DNA of 64,000 nt from Patescibacteria group bacterium (lineage in GTDB: Bacteria > Patescibacteriota > Patescibacteriia > 2-12-FULL-60-25), in contig JAVHLR010000001.1 in NCBI GenBank assembly GCA_031082005.1, forward strand, positions 377,251 through 441,250, written 5' to 3'. Of this stretch, positions 1 through 8,440 are shown one piece after another; within the stretch, counting starts at the first letter, position 1; every line of letters begins with the position of its first letter. The notes beneath the pieces are model-generated. The model was not told where the DNA came from. It searched no databases and saw nothing but the letters and a program-made list of their open reading frames with translations. Both the position numbers and the translations under genes were made by a program.

Positions 1-6
1 CGTCAG

Positions 7-44
7 CCCCTGCCTGGGTATTGCCTAGGCAGGGGAATTCTTTT
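7..44 (+). terminator. Rho-independent terminator of the gene upstream of the window
   Basis: A perfect 9-bp GC-rich stem (7-15 with 27-35) is followed by AATTCTTTT. It lies directly before asnS, so it most likely ends a transcript entering from outside the window. Confidence 0.75.
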
Positions 45-63
45 AATGTACATACGAATTCAT

Positions 64-1356
64 ATGCAAAACCTCATCTCCAAATTCCCCGAACTCGTCG
101 GGCAAGAAACGACGATCAAAGGCTGGGCCTACAACGTCCGTTCTTCCGGCAGCATCGCCTTCCTTCAGATCCGCGACGGGTCGGGTTTTACGCAAGCAGT
201 CGTGGTCAAGAATAATGTCGATGAAGCTTCGTGGCAGGCGGCGGTAGATACGACTCTTGAATCTGCGGTCGCTGTCACGGGTTCTGTCTCTAAACACCCA
301 AAACAAGAAGGCGTGTACGAACTGCAGGCGACTAAAGTCGAATTGATCCAAAAGTCAGATGAATATCCCATCGGCAAGAAAGAACATGGCCCGGACTTTT
401 TGCTCGACAATCGGCACCTGTGGTTACGCGCGCCATCGCAATGGGCTGTCATGCGCATCCGCAACGAAATCATCTACGCAACTTATGATTGGTTTCGCCA
501 GAATGATTTCATCAAGATCGATGCGCCGATCCTCACGCCGAATGCCTGCGAGGGCACGACTGAACTTTTTGAGATCGACTACTTCGGCGAGCGCAAAGCC
601 TACCTTTCGCAATCCGGCCAGCTCTACATCGAAGCCGCCATCGCCTCGGTCGGACGTTGTTTCGACTTCGGTCCTGTCTTCCGTGCCGAAAAATCCAAGA
701 CGCGCCGCCACCTCATCGAGTTCTGGATGATGGATGCCGAAGCGGCTTTCGTCGATCACGAGGGTAACCTAAAGATCCAGGAAGAGTTGGTCTCGTTCAT
801 CGTCAAACGCGTGCTCGAGAACTGCGCCGCCGAACTCAAGATACTCGAACGCGACGTCGAACCGCTCAAGAAAGTCGTCGCTCCTTTCTATCGCCTGACG
901 CACGCCGAAGCCATCAAGATCTTACGCGAGAAGGGGAGTGATATCGGTGACATGGATGATCTTGGCGCGGATGACGAGACTATCCTAACCCAAATGTACG
1001 ACAAGCCGATTTTCATCGAAAAATATCCGACTGCAGTCAAAGCGTTCTACATGAAACGCGATCCGTCGGATCCGACGCACGTCTTGAATGCCGACCTGCT
1101 CGCCCCCGAAGGCTATGGCGAAATCATCGGCGGCAGCCAGCGCGAAGATAATTACGAAGAGCTGATCAAACGCGTCCGCGAACACAACCTGCCGGAAAAA
1201 GAATTCCAGTGGTATCTCGACCTGCGCAAATACGGTTCAGTCCCGCATTCCGGCTTCGGTTACGGTTTGGAACGTCTTGTGGCCTGGATTTGTGGTTTGC
1301 ACCATGTGCGCGAAACTATCCCGTTCCCCAGGCTTTTGAATCGGTTGGAGCCATAG
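64..1356 (+). CDS. asnS: Asparaginyl-tRNA synthetase
   Basis: Class II aminoacyl-tRNA synthetase charging tRNA-Asn with asparagine in the cytoplasm. The N-terminal OB-fold anticodon-binding domain spans about residues 8-100. The catalytic core has a motif 2 of the form FRAEKS...RRHLIEFWM and a C-terminal motif 3 (GFGYGLERLVAW), with the IGGSQRE segment typical of AsnRS. About 430 residues is normal for a bacterial AsnRS. An in-frame ATG at 46 sits right behind the upstream terminator; the ATG at 64, which begins MQNLISKF, fits the family N-terminus better. With aspS 1.6 kb downstream, direct charging of both Asp and Asn tRNAs is implied. Confidence 0.95.
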   Translation: MQNLISKFPELVGQETTIKGWAYNVRSSGSIAFLQIRDGSGFTQAVVVKNNVDEASWQAAVDTTLESAVAVTGSVSKHPKQEGVYELQATKVELIQKSDEYPIGKKEHGPDFLLDNRHLWLRAPSQWAVMRIRNEIIYATYDWFRQNDFIKIDAPILTPNACEGTTELFEIDYFGERKAYLSQSGQLYIEAAIASVGRCFDFGPVFRAEKSKTRRHLIEFWMMDAEAAFVDHEGNLKIQEELVSFIVKRVLENCAAELKILERDVEPLKKVVAPFYRLTHAEAIKILREKGSDIGDMDDLGADDETILTQMYDKPIFIEKYPTAVKAFYMKRDPSDPTHVLNADLLAPEGYGEIIGGSQREDNYEELIKRVREHNLPEKEFQWYLDLRKYGSVPHSGFGYGLERLVAWICGLHHVRETIPFPRLLNRLEP

Positions 1357-1400
1357 TAGGGTTACATTACTTAGTTCGAAAGTAAATTGTTTTACCCTAC
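1356..1400 (+). terminator. Inverted repeat after asnS
   Basis: A 7-bp GTAGGGT/ACCCTAC inverted repeat starts within the asnS stop codon and encloses AT-rich sequence with a smaller inner repeat. There is no clean T-run, so a terminator role is only likely. Confidence 0.4.
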
Positions 1401-1418
1401 AACAGATACGCCTTCACG

Positions 1419-1427
1419 TGCTATTCT
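1419..1427 (+). promoter_or_regulatory. Extended -10 promoter, near-leaderless
   Basis: TGcTATTCT, an extended -10 element, ends 7 nt before the ATG at 1434. The start of transcription would fall at or next to the start codon. Confidence 0.5.
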
Positions 1428-1433
1428 GTCTCC

Positions 1434-2486
1434 ATGCCCAAAAAACAGAGCTTTTCGCCCAAAACCAACGCTCCCTTGGCAATTTTTGCGACCATACTAG
1501 TTGTCGCCGGCATTGTCGCCTCCGCTTGGTTCTCGTCGCATAAACCGTCGACGCCACCGTCAGTGTTAGAGAAAAAGGGACAAGCACCAGCGCCAATTAA
1601 CAAGGATGACGCGTCATTCGACTTGTTCCTCGAGAACGAATCCTCAATCACGATCCTCTGGCTTGATGGGAAAAGCGAACGCTTAAGTAAGGATGATTTT
1701 CGGAAGCGGTATCCTCAAGTTGACACACCTCTCGTAGGTGTATCTGCCGCAAACGGCGCGCCTACAACCTTCGTTTCCAAGGCCGACGCGGTAACATCAG
1801 GCGAGATGGATCCGTCTGGTGCTTATGTCGCTCACTTGGGTCAATCTAAATCTGATGGCGCAGGCACTATCGAGATATCCGAGAACAACACCGTCTCCGA
1901 GTCCATCGTACTGCGCGATAAGACGAGTAGGCCGCTTAAGGATCCGACGATAATCGGATGGACAAGTCCGCGGGAAATGGTTGTTTCCGTCGTCGCCACG
2001 GGTACGCGTTATGCCTATACCGTCGATCGCGACGGCAGAATAGACCCTCTTGCGTACTTGCCGGACGAAGTTATTTTCCAAGATGTACGCTGCGGGCGTT
2101 TGTGGTACTCGACTGGCGTTCTTGGCCAAGGGCTGGAGAGTGTTCCAACCGGGCCGTCGGATTTTATCTCTGTTTTGGGCGAACAGACGAAGCTGATAGT
2201 GCATGATGAAAAGAGGACTCTCGGTTCCTTCGTCTGCGCTGTCGAAGGCGTCGCTTATCGTATGGATGACGGTGAGTCTTTTTATCTTTCTTACGCTGGT
2301 GGTCCGCCCACGCAACCCTTGGGCAAGCGCACGCCGCTCGCAGTCGTCGGTGACGGTCAGGTAGTCATGCGTGAAAATTTCGATATCGTGCTTTTTGATG
2401 TTGCGACCGGTCAGATCCAGAAACTGATGGACGTACCAGAAGGCGAAGTCAAAGTATTTGCCGTACCCAAGCTATTCGACTTGTGA
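1434..2486 (+). CDS. Membrane-anchored extracytoplasmic protein of unknown function
   Basis: 350 residues. A short basic N-terminus and one hydrophobic segment (about residues 14-33) form a signal anchor. A low-complexity linker rich in Ser, Thr and Pro follows, then about 280 residues of beta-rich sequence with recurring Gly/Asp turns. The fold could be a beta-propeller (TolB-like), but I see no diagnostic motif. Two Cys residues in the distal half could form a disulfide. A -10 element lies 7 nt upstream of the ATG and there is no Shine-Dalgarno sequence, so leaderless initiation is likely. It is followed after 24 nt by another small anchored protein, possibly co-functional at the envelope. 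Confidence 0.7.
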   Translation: MPKKQSFSPKTNAPLAIFATILVVAGIVASAWFSSHKPSTPPSVLEKKGQAPAPINKDDASFDLFLENESSITILWLDGKSERLSKDDFRKRYPQVDTPLVGVSAANGAPTTFVSKADAVTSGEMDPSGAYVAHLGQSKSDGAGTIEISENNTVSESIVLRDKTSRPLKDPTIIGWTSPREMVVSVVATGTRYAYTVDRDGRIDPLAYLPDEVIFQDVRCGRLWYSTGVLGQGLESVPTGPSDFISVLGEQTKLIVHDEKRTLGSFVCAVEGVAYRMDDGESFYLSYAGGPPTQPLGKRTPLAVVGDGQVVMRENFDIVLFDVATGQIQKLMDVPEGEVKVFAVPKLFDL

Positions 2487-2510
2487 GCGTGTTAGAGGTA
2501 AAATTTATCT

Positions 2511-2831
2511 ATGAGGCAAAAGAAAGAAGAGAGCGGATCCGTTTTTAAGCTGTTGGCCATTTTTGGTGGGATAGCCTTGGTCGTCATACCTGTGGCGATT
2601 TTGGTCTTCACCATCATGCGTTTCATGTATAGCGAATCTCCGCAGACCGTTGAAGTCGCACCGCAGAAACCGGGCGTCGTGATAAAAGGTGAACTGGGGG
2701 AGCTGGGGAGCACTTGCGGAGGGTCTGGAGGTTTGCCGTGTCGCCCTGGGCTTAAATGCTCTGTCACGGACGGTATCAACTACGGCGAGTGTGAAGAGGC
2801 TGTAACCCCACCCAACCTCCCCTTACAGTAA
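2511..2831 (+). CDS. Small single-pass membrane protein with Cys-rich tail
   Basis: 106 residues: a basic N-terminus, one transmembrane helix (about residues 12-36), a short linker, then a compact Cys/Gly-rich segment with spacing C-x7-C-x5-C-x10-C around residues 68-95. Regular spacing of four cysteines outside the membrane suggests a small disulfide-stapled knot. TAAAAT (2499-2504) ends 7 nt before the ATG, which suggests its own leaderless promoter. A hairpin (2816-2837, stem about 8 bp) overlaps the stop codon. Function unknown; the Cys pattern resembles small secreted binding or inhibitor modules, but that is speculative. Confidence 0.65.
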   Translation: MRQKKEESGSVFKLLAIFGGIALVVIPVAILVFTIMRFMYSESPQTVEVAPQKPGVVIKGELGELGSTCGGSGGLPCRPGLKCSVTDGINYGECEEAVTPPNLPLQ

Positions 2832-2944
2832 AGGGAGGAGAGGAAGGGCTATCCCGCAGTGCATGTTTGCCTCCGCCCGAGTTACCATGTAACGTATCCA
2901 ATCGATGGGGCCGACGCATGTCGGTCCTTTAAATCCAAGCGAAT

Positions 2945-4342
2945 ATGTCTAGACTCCTCAATCTCGCGACAACCGAAGCTGTCGGCCAAGAAGTGACCAT
3001 TTACGGTTGGGTAAATACGCGCCGTGACATGGGCAAGATCACCTTTTTCGATATGCGCGACCGCAGCGGCCTTTTGCAGGTCGTGCTTGTCCCGGCCGAA
3101 CTCGACGATGTTTCGCGCGAAATCGTCACCGGTATCCGTCCCGAGTACTGCCTTTCGATCACAGGTCTCGTCCAGGCGCGCGGCGCCAAACAGTTGAATC
3201 CTAACCTGCCCACGGGTACGGTCGAGCTTTTGGCGAAACATGTAGAGATACTGAATCCATCCAAGACGCCGCCTTTCGAACTCGAAGATACGTCCGGCAT
3301 CAACGAGGAGCTACGCATGAAATATCGCTATCTCGATTTGCGTAGCGCACGCATGCAGCGCAATATCCGCCTGCGCGACAAACTCGTGACTTTCATGCGC
3401 GACTATCTGCACGGCCAGGACTTCGTCGAGATCGAGACGCCCTACATCACCAAGGGCACGCCGGAAGGCGCTCGCGAGTTCCTGATCCCGTCGCGCACCC
3501 AACCCGGCCAATTCTACGCCCTCCCGCAATCGCCCCAGCAATTCAAACAGCTTCTCATGGTCGGCGGCATGGAAAGATACTTCCAGGTCGCACGCTGTTT
3601 CCGCGACGAAGACCAGCGCGGCGATCGTCAGCCTGAATTCACCCAGCTCGATCTTGAGATGTCTTTCGTGGAACGCGAGAACGTACTCAACCTCATCGAA
3701 GACATGATGATCAAGATGGTTCAGACAGTAACTCCTGAAAAACACATCCAACAAATCCCGTTCCCCAGGCTTTCCTATCAGGAAGCCATGGATAAATACG
3801 GATCAGACAAGCCCGATCTGCGGGAAGATAAAGACGACCCGAATCTGCTCGCTTTCGCCTGGGTTATCGACTTTCCGTTCTTTGAAGCGACCGAAGACGG
3901 CGGTTGGACATTCAGTCACAATCCGTTCTCGCGTCCCAAACCGGAGCACGTGCCTTGGCTCATGGAAAAATCGCACATCGGAGAGATATTGACCACGCAA
4001 TACGACATCGTGCTTAACGGTTACGAAGCCGGCGGCGGCAGCATCCGCAACCACGAGCCGGAAGCTCTGAAGAGAGTCTTCGAGATCATGGGTTTTGATG
4101 AAGAGGGGATCCAAAAACAATTCGGCCACATGCTCGAGTCGTTCACGTACGGCGCTCCACCGCACGGCGGCATCGCCCCGGGCATAGATCGTATCGCCAT
4201 GATCCTGGCGAACGAACCAAATATCCGCGAAGTCATCGCCTTCCCCAAGACAGGCGACGGCCGCGACCTCCTGATGGGCGCACCCTCCGAGATGCCGCAA
4301 AAGAACCTCGACGAAGTGAATATCCAGATCAAGAAGAAATAG
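2945..4342 (+). CDS. aspS: Aspartyl-tRNA synthetase lacking the GAD domain
   Basis: Class II synthetase attaching aspartate to tRNA-Asp. The OB-fold domain covers about residues 1-105. The catalytic core carries motif 2 (FRDEDQRGDRQPEF), the bacterial QSPQQFKQ segment and motif 3 (GIDRIAMIL). At 465 residues it is about 120 shorter than typical bacterial AspRS: YGSDKPDLR runs within about 15 residues into FAWVIDFPFFE, the sequence that normally follows the GAD insert. The reading frame is clean, so this is a domain loss and not a frameshift. Whether it charges only tRNA-Asp cannot be read here, but asnS nearby makes a non-discriminating role less necessary. Confidence 0.95.
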   Translation: MSRLLNLATTEAVGQEVTIYGWVNTRRDMGKITFFDMRDRSGLLQVVLVPAELDDVSREIVTGIRPEYCLSITGLVQARGAKQLNPNLPTGTVELLAKHVEILNPSKTPPFELEDTSGINEELRMKYRYLDLRSARMQRNIRLRDKLVTFMRDYLHGQDFVEIETPYITKGTPEGAREFLIPSRTQPGQFYALPQSPQQFKQLLMVGGMERYFQVARCFRDEDQRGDRQPEFTQLDLEMSFVERENVLNLIEDMMIKMVQTVTPEKHIQQIPFPRLSYQEAMDKYGSDKPDLREDKDDPNLLAFAWVIDFPFFEATEDGGWTFSHNPFSRPKPEHVPWLMEKSHIGEILTTQYDIVLNGYEAGGGSIRNHEPEALKRVFEIMGFDEEGIQKQFGHMLESFTYGAPPHGGIAPGIDRIAMILANEPNIREVIAFPKTGDGRDLLMGAPSEMPQKNLDEVNIQIKKK

Positions 4343-4360
4343 GGGGGGGATTTCCCATCG

Positions 4361-4429
4361 GAAGATTTCTCGACGTTGTTCGAAATGACATTTCTATATT
4401 GTCATCTCGACCATAGCGGAGAGATCTTC
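4361..4429. repeat. Imperfect palindromic intergenic repeat
   Basis: GAAGATTTCTC...TCGAAATGACA is mirrored by TGTCATCTCGA...GAGAGATCTTC, giving a hairpin-like element of about 69 bp just after aspS. It belongs to the style of dispersed palindromes seen again at 35.6, 44.2, 46.9 and 53.5 kb. Confidence 0.6.
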
Positions 4430-4523
4430 AAATCGCTGACCTCCCACCCATTCTTATCCCAGGGCCCGGGCATTGACAAAATGCCCATTTTCGGGTATTT
4501 TTCGATATCGACCTTTAAAAAAG

Positions 4524-4597
4524 CATTGAAAACAGCGGAATGGTGTTCGTAGGGGCACGGCATCCGTGCTCCTACCGTCAGCCCGCCGTTTTCAATG
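4524..4597. repeat. Nested palindromic element
   Basis: A 15-bp outer inverted repeat with one mismatch (4524-4538 with 4583-4597, core TTGAAAAC/GTTTTCAA) encloses a second hairpin at 4549-4575 (GTAGG, GCACGG loop CAT). The nested symmetry is that of a miniature palindromic repeat or a stable transcribed hairpin, lying in the leader of the gene at 4669. Confidence 0.65.
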
Positions 4598-4668
4598 ACA
4601 ACTCCAGCGAGTCGAGATGGTCTCGACAAATGGAAACGTCACGGCATCTACCAGGAGGCAACGCCATC

Positions 4669-5259
4669 ATGGCAACGCCTATCGACCATATTGGAATGCA
4701 CGAACTGGCTCCAACTCTAAGGGCTCTAGCTAAGGCCGGCGGCACGACCGACCACGCTGCCTGGATGCGTTCCGGCGAAAAGAACGCCGCCAAGCTCATC
4801 CAATTCATCGAGGAACAACGGTTCATCATCGACTGCGACGAGGCTCCGTACATCCCGAAAGGCTGGGAAATCAGACCAGAGGATCAGCTCCCAGGCGCGG
4901 TCGGTGGCCTGCTCAAGTTCGACCCGTCCCAAATCCTCCTTCATCTCGAAGAGGGTCAGATGGACGGACGGACAATCGTCGGGTTCGAGCTCGACCAAGA
5001 GCTGCTGGGCAAACCGTTACTAAAGGCAAACGTCCTCGATCACTTGCTCGTCAACACTAACCTCATCCCCGAGGCGTGGAAGGTCGACGAGCATGGTCGC
5101 GCCCGGTTCGTATACTTCTGGGGAACGATTTATCGCGATTCGGACGGCGACCTGTACGTCCGTTGCCTCTGCTGGAGCGGCAGCCAGTGGGACTGGAACT
5201 ACGACTGGCTTGGCGACGGGTTTGAAGAACAGAACCCGGCCGCGATTCTCGCAAGTTAA
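4669..5259 (+). CDS. Conserved-looking protein of unknown function
   Basis: 196 residues, soluble, no signal peptide. I do not recognise the family. It starts with a helical region containing AAKLIQFIEEQ, and ends with an aromatic stretch rich in Trp, Tyr and Asp (about residues 145-185). The frame extends upstream to 4540, but the ATG at 4669 has a strong AGGAGG 10 nt before it and the extension would read through the nested palindrome. Strong Shine-Dalgarno sequences are unusual among the core genes here and are shared with the 44.5-53.2 kb cluster, hinting at a different origin. A clear terminator follows. Confidence 0.7.
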   Translation: MATPIDHIGMHELAPTLRALAKAGGTTDHAAWMRSGEKNAAKLIQFIEEQRFIIDCDEAPYIPKGWEIRPEDQLPGAVGGLLKFDPSQILLHLEEGQMDGRTIVGFELDQELLGKPLLKANVLDHLLVNTNLIPEAWKVDEHGRARFVYFWGTIYRDSDGDLYVRCLCWSGSQWDWNYDWLGDGFEEQNPAAILAS

Positions 5260-5291
5260 GCACTTGAGCCTTGCCCTTTGTCCCTCCTCGA

Positions 5292-5344
5292 TCCGGTGAA
5301 TCGTCCGACATCCGTCGGTTCGGTTCACTGGATTTTCTGTTTTT
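5292..5344 (+). terminator. Rho-independent terminator
   Basis: A long hairpin with bulges (CCGGTGAA... and GTCGG...TTCACTGG arms around a short loop) is followed by ATTTTCTGTTTTT. It ends the gene at 4669-5259. Confidence 0.75.
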
Positions 5345-5374
5345 AGGGCTTACACAGTTCATTCATTTTTTATG

Positions 5375-5383
5375 TGATATACT
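5375..5383 (+). promoter_or_regulatory. Extended -10 promoter of the repeat-containing surface protein
   Basis: TGaTATACT lies 15 nt before the ATG at 5399, leaving a leader of about 9 nt without a Shine-Dalgarno sequence. Confidence 0.55.
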
Positions 5384-5398
5384 TTAAGCCATAAAAAT

Positions 5399-7555
5399 AT
5401 GCGTAAATTTATTACCTTCTTAAGCACAGCTGCGATGGTCATCTTGCCGCTGTGTGTGTCTTTCTCAATGCCGGCTCCCGCCCAGGCGGCTTCGGTCGGT
5501 CTAATTAAAGGCCCTTACGACACCGTCTATTGGCTCTCATCCAACGGGAAACGCTATGTCTTTCCGACGTATAACACGTTTTTTAGCTGGTACGGCTATT
5601 CATCACCGGCTATCCAGCAGTTGAGCCTGGACCAGCTTGGTACGATCACCATCGGCGGAAACGTAACGTATAAGCCAGGCGTCCGCCTAATTAAAGTCAC
5701 GACTAATCCCAAGGTCTACGCCGTCTCCCGCTACGGTGTGTTGCGTTGGATCACGAGCGAAGCTATAGCCACCCAACTCTATGGCGCCAACTGGGCGCTG
5801 ATGGTCGATGATCTGCCTGATCCGTTTTTCGTCAATTACAACATCGGCGCCGACATCAACAACGCGTCTGATTTCAATCCGACCGAGCAATCCAACTCCG
5901 TCACGACGCCCGATGATAATATCGGGACGGCACAGCCCACTTCACCGACGAACCCGACGCAAAATGTCGGTCCGACAGCCCCGGTCGTTACTGCGCCCGT
6001 TTCCAACCAAATCTTGACGAATTATCCGCGGACGCTGACGATCAGCTGGAGCAGTAACGTTCGACGCCATTACGTCGAAGTGCAGTGCGATTTCTGTGGG
6101 ACAAGCGCTGCTTGGTCGTATGTGAACTTTTCGGCAAATACAGACAACTACACTAATTCCGTTGTGACGACTGCCCTTGCTGGAGATAACCAGTTCCGCG
6201 TCCGCGTCAAAGCCATCGATGAGAGCAACCGTGAAACTTGGTCGAATTACGTTTATTTCTCCTTCAAGACATCGGCAGCATCATCCGGTCCGGCCGTTCC
6301 GACAATAACTTCGCCCACCGCCAACCAGATTTTCACCAACTATCCCCGAACTCTGACCGCTCAATGGTCAAATGACGGTGCGAAGAAGCACACCCTTGAA
6401 GTCGCTTGCGACTACTGTTCATCGGTAACGAACATGTACAGCAATCCGTCCTACTACGTCGCTGACAACTACGCTACCACATACGCCATCCCAGCCTTGG
6501 CAGGGGATAACACGTTCCGCATCCGCGCCAAAGCGACGAACGACAGCGGCGTCGACAGTGCTTGGTCGGATTACGTCTACTTCAGCTTCAAGACTGCGCC
6601 TACTGCTCCAGCTGCCCCGACCATCACCTCGCCATATTCCAACCAACAGTACACGAACTACCCGAGAACGCTCACCGTGACTTGGGCGAACGATAACCAG
6701 CTCAAACATAACGTCGAAGTCGCCTGCGATTACTGCGTTTCAGTCTCAAATCCATACAGCGGCGCCACGACGTATGTCTCGAATAATTACGCCATGTCAT
6801 ACGCTTTACCCGCCTTGGCCGGAGATAATACCTTCCGCGTCCGCGTTCAGGCTGTTGATGCGAGTGGTGTGGCTGGTGCCTGGTCCAACTACGTCTACTT
6901 CAGCTTCAAGACTCCCTCGGGTCCGTCCGCGCCTACTATAATTTCTCCTGTCGCTAACCATATCTTCACGAATTATCCTCGTTCGATCGACGTTTTCTGG
7001 TCTAACGACAACCAGAAATCACACACTGTCGAAGTGGCATGTGATGTGTGTGGGACAGGCGCAATGTGGTCTTCGGTCGCTAGTTACTACGCTGATTCTT
7101 ACGCTACTGGCTATCAGGGCATCTCTTTGGCAGGCGACAACCAATTCCGCGTGCGCGTCAAGGCAACGAACGCAAGCGGCGTGACCGGACCGTGGTCAGA
7201 CTGGGTCTATTTCAGATCCAGTACTAGCATTTCCTCTGCTCCGAGAGCGCCATGGATTACAGCGCCGTACAGTAACCAGATCTACACTAACTATCCACGT
7301 ACGCTAACGGCCAAATGGTTCAATGACACCGCAAAGAAGCACACTCTCGAAGTCGCTTGCGACTATTGCAGCTCGGTGACGAACATGTACAGCAACCCGT
7401 CATATTATGTCGCCGACAATTACACGACGAGTTATGCGCTTCCAGCCTTAGCTGGCGACAACCAGTTCCGCATTCGCGTCAAAGCCACGAACGAGAACGG
7501 CGTCGACAGTGTCTGGTCGGATTATGTGTACTTCAAGTTCAAGACCGCTCGATAA
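5399..7555 (+). CDS. Secreted surface protein: CPR-type N-terminal module plus five Fn3-like repeats
   Basis: 718 residues. The signal peptide has cleavage likely after AQA (about residue 30). Residues 33-160 form a module (motifs GKRYVFP, TFFSWYG, IGGNV, PKVYAV, LRWITSE) that recurs in the protein at 61727-63538. A Thr/Pro/Asn linker leads into five tandem repeats of about 103 residues. Each has SPxxNQ...TNYPRTL near its start, a CDxC pair in the middle and LAGDN-FRxRVKA...WSxYVYF at the end, a layout like fibronectin-III beta-sandwiches. Repeats 2 and 5 are nearly identical around the Cys pair, so recent duplication is likely. No transmembrane anchor or sorting signal is seen at the C-terminus. 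Probable role: adhesion or cell-surface structure (inference). Confidence 0.85.
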   Translation: MRKFITFLSTAAMVILPLCVSFSMPAPAQAASVGLIKGPYDTVYWLSSNGKRYVFPTYNTFFSWYGYSSPAIQQLSLDQLGTITIGGNVTYKPGVRLIKVTTNPKVYAVSRYGVLRWITSEAIATQLYGANWALMVDDLPDPFFVNYNIGADINNASDFNPTEQSNSVTTPDDNIGTAQPTSPTNPTQNVGPTAPVVTAPVSNQILTNYPRTLTISWSSNVRRHYVEVQCDFCGTSAAWSYVNFSANTDNYTNSVVTTALAGDNQFRVRVKAIDESNRETWSNYVYFSFKTSAASSGPAVPTITSPTANQIFTNYPRTLTAQWSNDGAKKHTLEVACDYCSSVTNMYSNPSYYVADNYATTYAIPALAGDNTFRIRAKATNDSGVDSAWSDYVYFSFKTAPTAPAAPTITSPYSNQQYTNYPRTLTVTWANDNQLKHNVEVACDYCVSVSNPYSGATTYVSNNYAMSYALPALAGDNTFRVRVQAVDASGVAGAWSNYVYFSFKTPSGPSAPTIISPVANHIFTNYPRSIDVFWSNDNQKSHTVEVACDVCGTGAMWSSVASYYADSYATGYQGISLAGDNQFRVRVKATNASGVTGPWSDWVYFRSSTSISSAPRAPWITAPYSNQIYTNYPRTLTAKWFNDTAKKHTLEVACDYCSSVTNMYSNPSYYVADNYTTSYALPALAGDNQFRIRVKATNENGVDSVWSDYVYFKFKTAR
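5981..7555 (+). repeat. Five tandem in-gene repeats of about 315 bp
   Basis: Units start near 5981, 6299, 6617, 6932 and 7250. They are conserved at protein level, and the second and fifth are also close at DNA level. Each carries one Cys-x-x-Cys pair. Confidence 0.85.
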
Positions 7556-7580
7556 GTAATTTTGGAGGAAATTTAGAGAC

Positions 7581-7620
7581 AAAGCACGAAAGCGGCCCAG
7601 CGAGGCCGCTTTTGTGCTTT
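7581..7620 (+). terminator. Strong Rho-independent terminator
   Basis: Arms 7581-7597 and 7603-7620 pair almost perfectly (AAAGCAC...GCGGCC with GGCCGC...GTGCTTT). The A-rich and T-rich ends make it work in both directions. Confidence 0.85.
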
Positions 7621-7659
7621 GTCACGTTGACAAGCCTGGTTTTTTGGCTTCATTTGCGC

Positions 7660-7665
7660 TAATAT
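7660..7665 (+). promoter_or_regulatory. -10 element of the scpAB transcript
   Basis: TAATAT lies 6 nt before the GTG start of scpA, directly after the terminator of the preceding gene. Transcription would begin at or beside the start codon. Confidence 0.45.
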
Positions 7666-7671
7666 TCAGAC

Positions 7672-8415
7672 GTGGCGCTAACGTTCAAGATAGAGCATTT
7701 TGAAGGGCCTTTGGACCTCCTGCTGCAACTCGTGGAGCGGGAGGAGCTTGATATTTCCCAGATTTCTTTGGCCGGAGTGGCAGAACAGTTCATGCACCAC
7801 GTCCAAGGGAACCAGGAAATCCAGCTGGAAGAAATGGCTGACTTCCTGCTTGTCGCAGCCAAGCTGGTGTACATCAAATCGCGTCTTCTGATGCCTGATC
7901 TGGTCGATGCCGAGATGGACGAAGGCCCGGATCTTGAATCGCAACTCCGCGCCTATCGTGCGTTCGTCCAAGCTTCACACAAGATCGAGGCTATGTGGAA
8001 TTCCGATATGCGCTCCTTCGCCCGCGAGCGTCGCCTGGTCAGGATCACGGAGCGCAAATTTTCTCCGCCGCCCGAGGTTACGATAGAAGTCATGTCGGAA
8101 ACCATGCAGCGCGTCATCCGTCGTCTGGAGCCCATCTTCCGCTTGCCCAAGGCTGCACTGCAGCGCGTCGTGACGGTCCAGGAAAAAATCCGTCAGCTTT
8201 ACCAGCATATCCGCACTAAGGCCAAGATGGTTTTTTCGGACTTCGTCAGCCATAAAGCCAGCAAGACAGAGGCGGTCGCCGGTTTTCTGGCGCTGCTTGA
8301 ACTGGTCAAGCAACGCTATGTCAGGGTCAACCAAGCGACTTTATTCCAGGATATCGAGATAGAATCACACCCCGAAAGACCTGATGTCGATCCGTTCGTC
8401 GAATCTTTCGCCTGA
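7672..8415 (+). CDS. scpA: Segregation and condensation protein A (kleisin)
   Basis: 247-residue kleisin that bridges the SMC ATPase heads and, with ScpB, forms the condensin complex acting on the nucleoid. The N-terminus shows the family signature FxGPLDLLLQLVE (residues 10-22), followed by the helical region that binds the SMC neck. The C-terminal winged-helix part contains FxALLELVKQ. The start is GTG, with a -10 element directly upstream and no Shine-Dalgarno. scpB follows as the next gene, the standard pairing. Confidence 0.92.
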   Translation: MALTFKIEHFEGPLDLLLQLVEREELDISQISLAGVAEQFMHHVQGNQEIQLEEMADFLLVAAKLVYIKSRLLMPDLVDAEMDEGPDLESQLRAYRAFVQASHKIEAMWNSDMRSFARERRLVRITERKFSPPPEVTIEVMSETMQRVIRRLEPIFRLPKAALQRVVTVQEKIRQLYQHIRTKAKMVFSDFVSHKASKTEAVAGFLALLELVKQRYVRVNQATLFQDIEIESHPERPDVDPFVESFA

Positions 8416-8440
8416 AGCCGAAAAGCTTAACTATCGTTTT

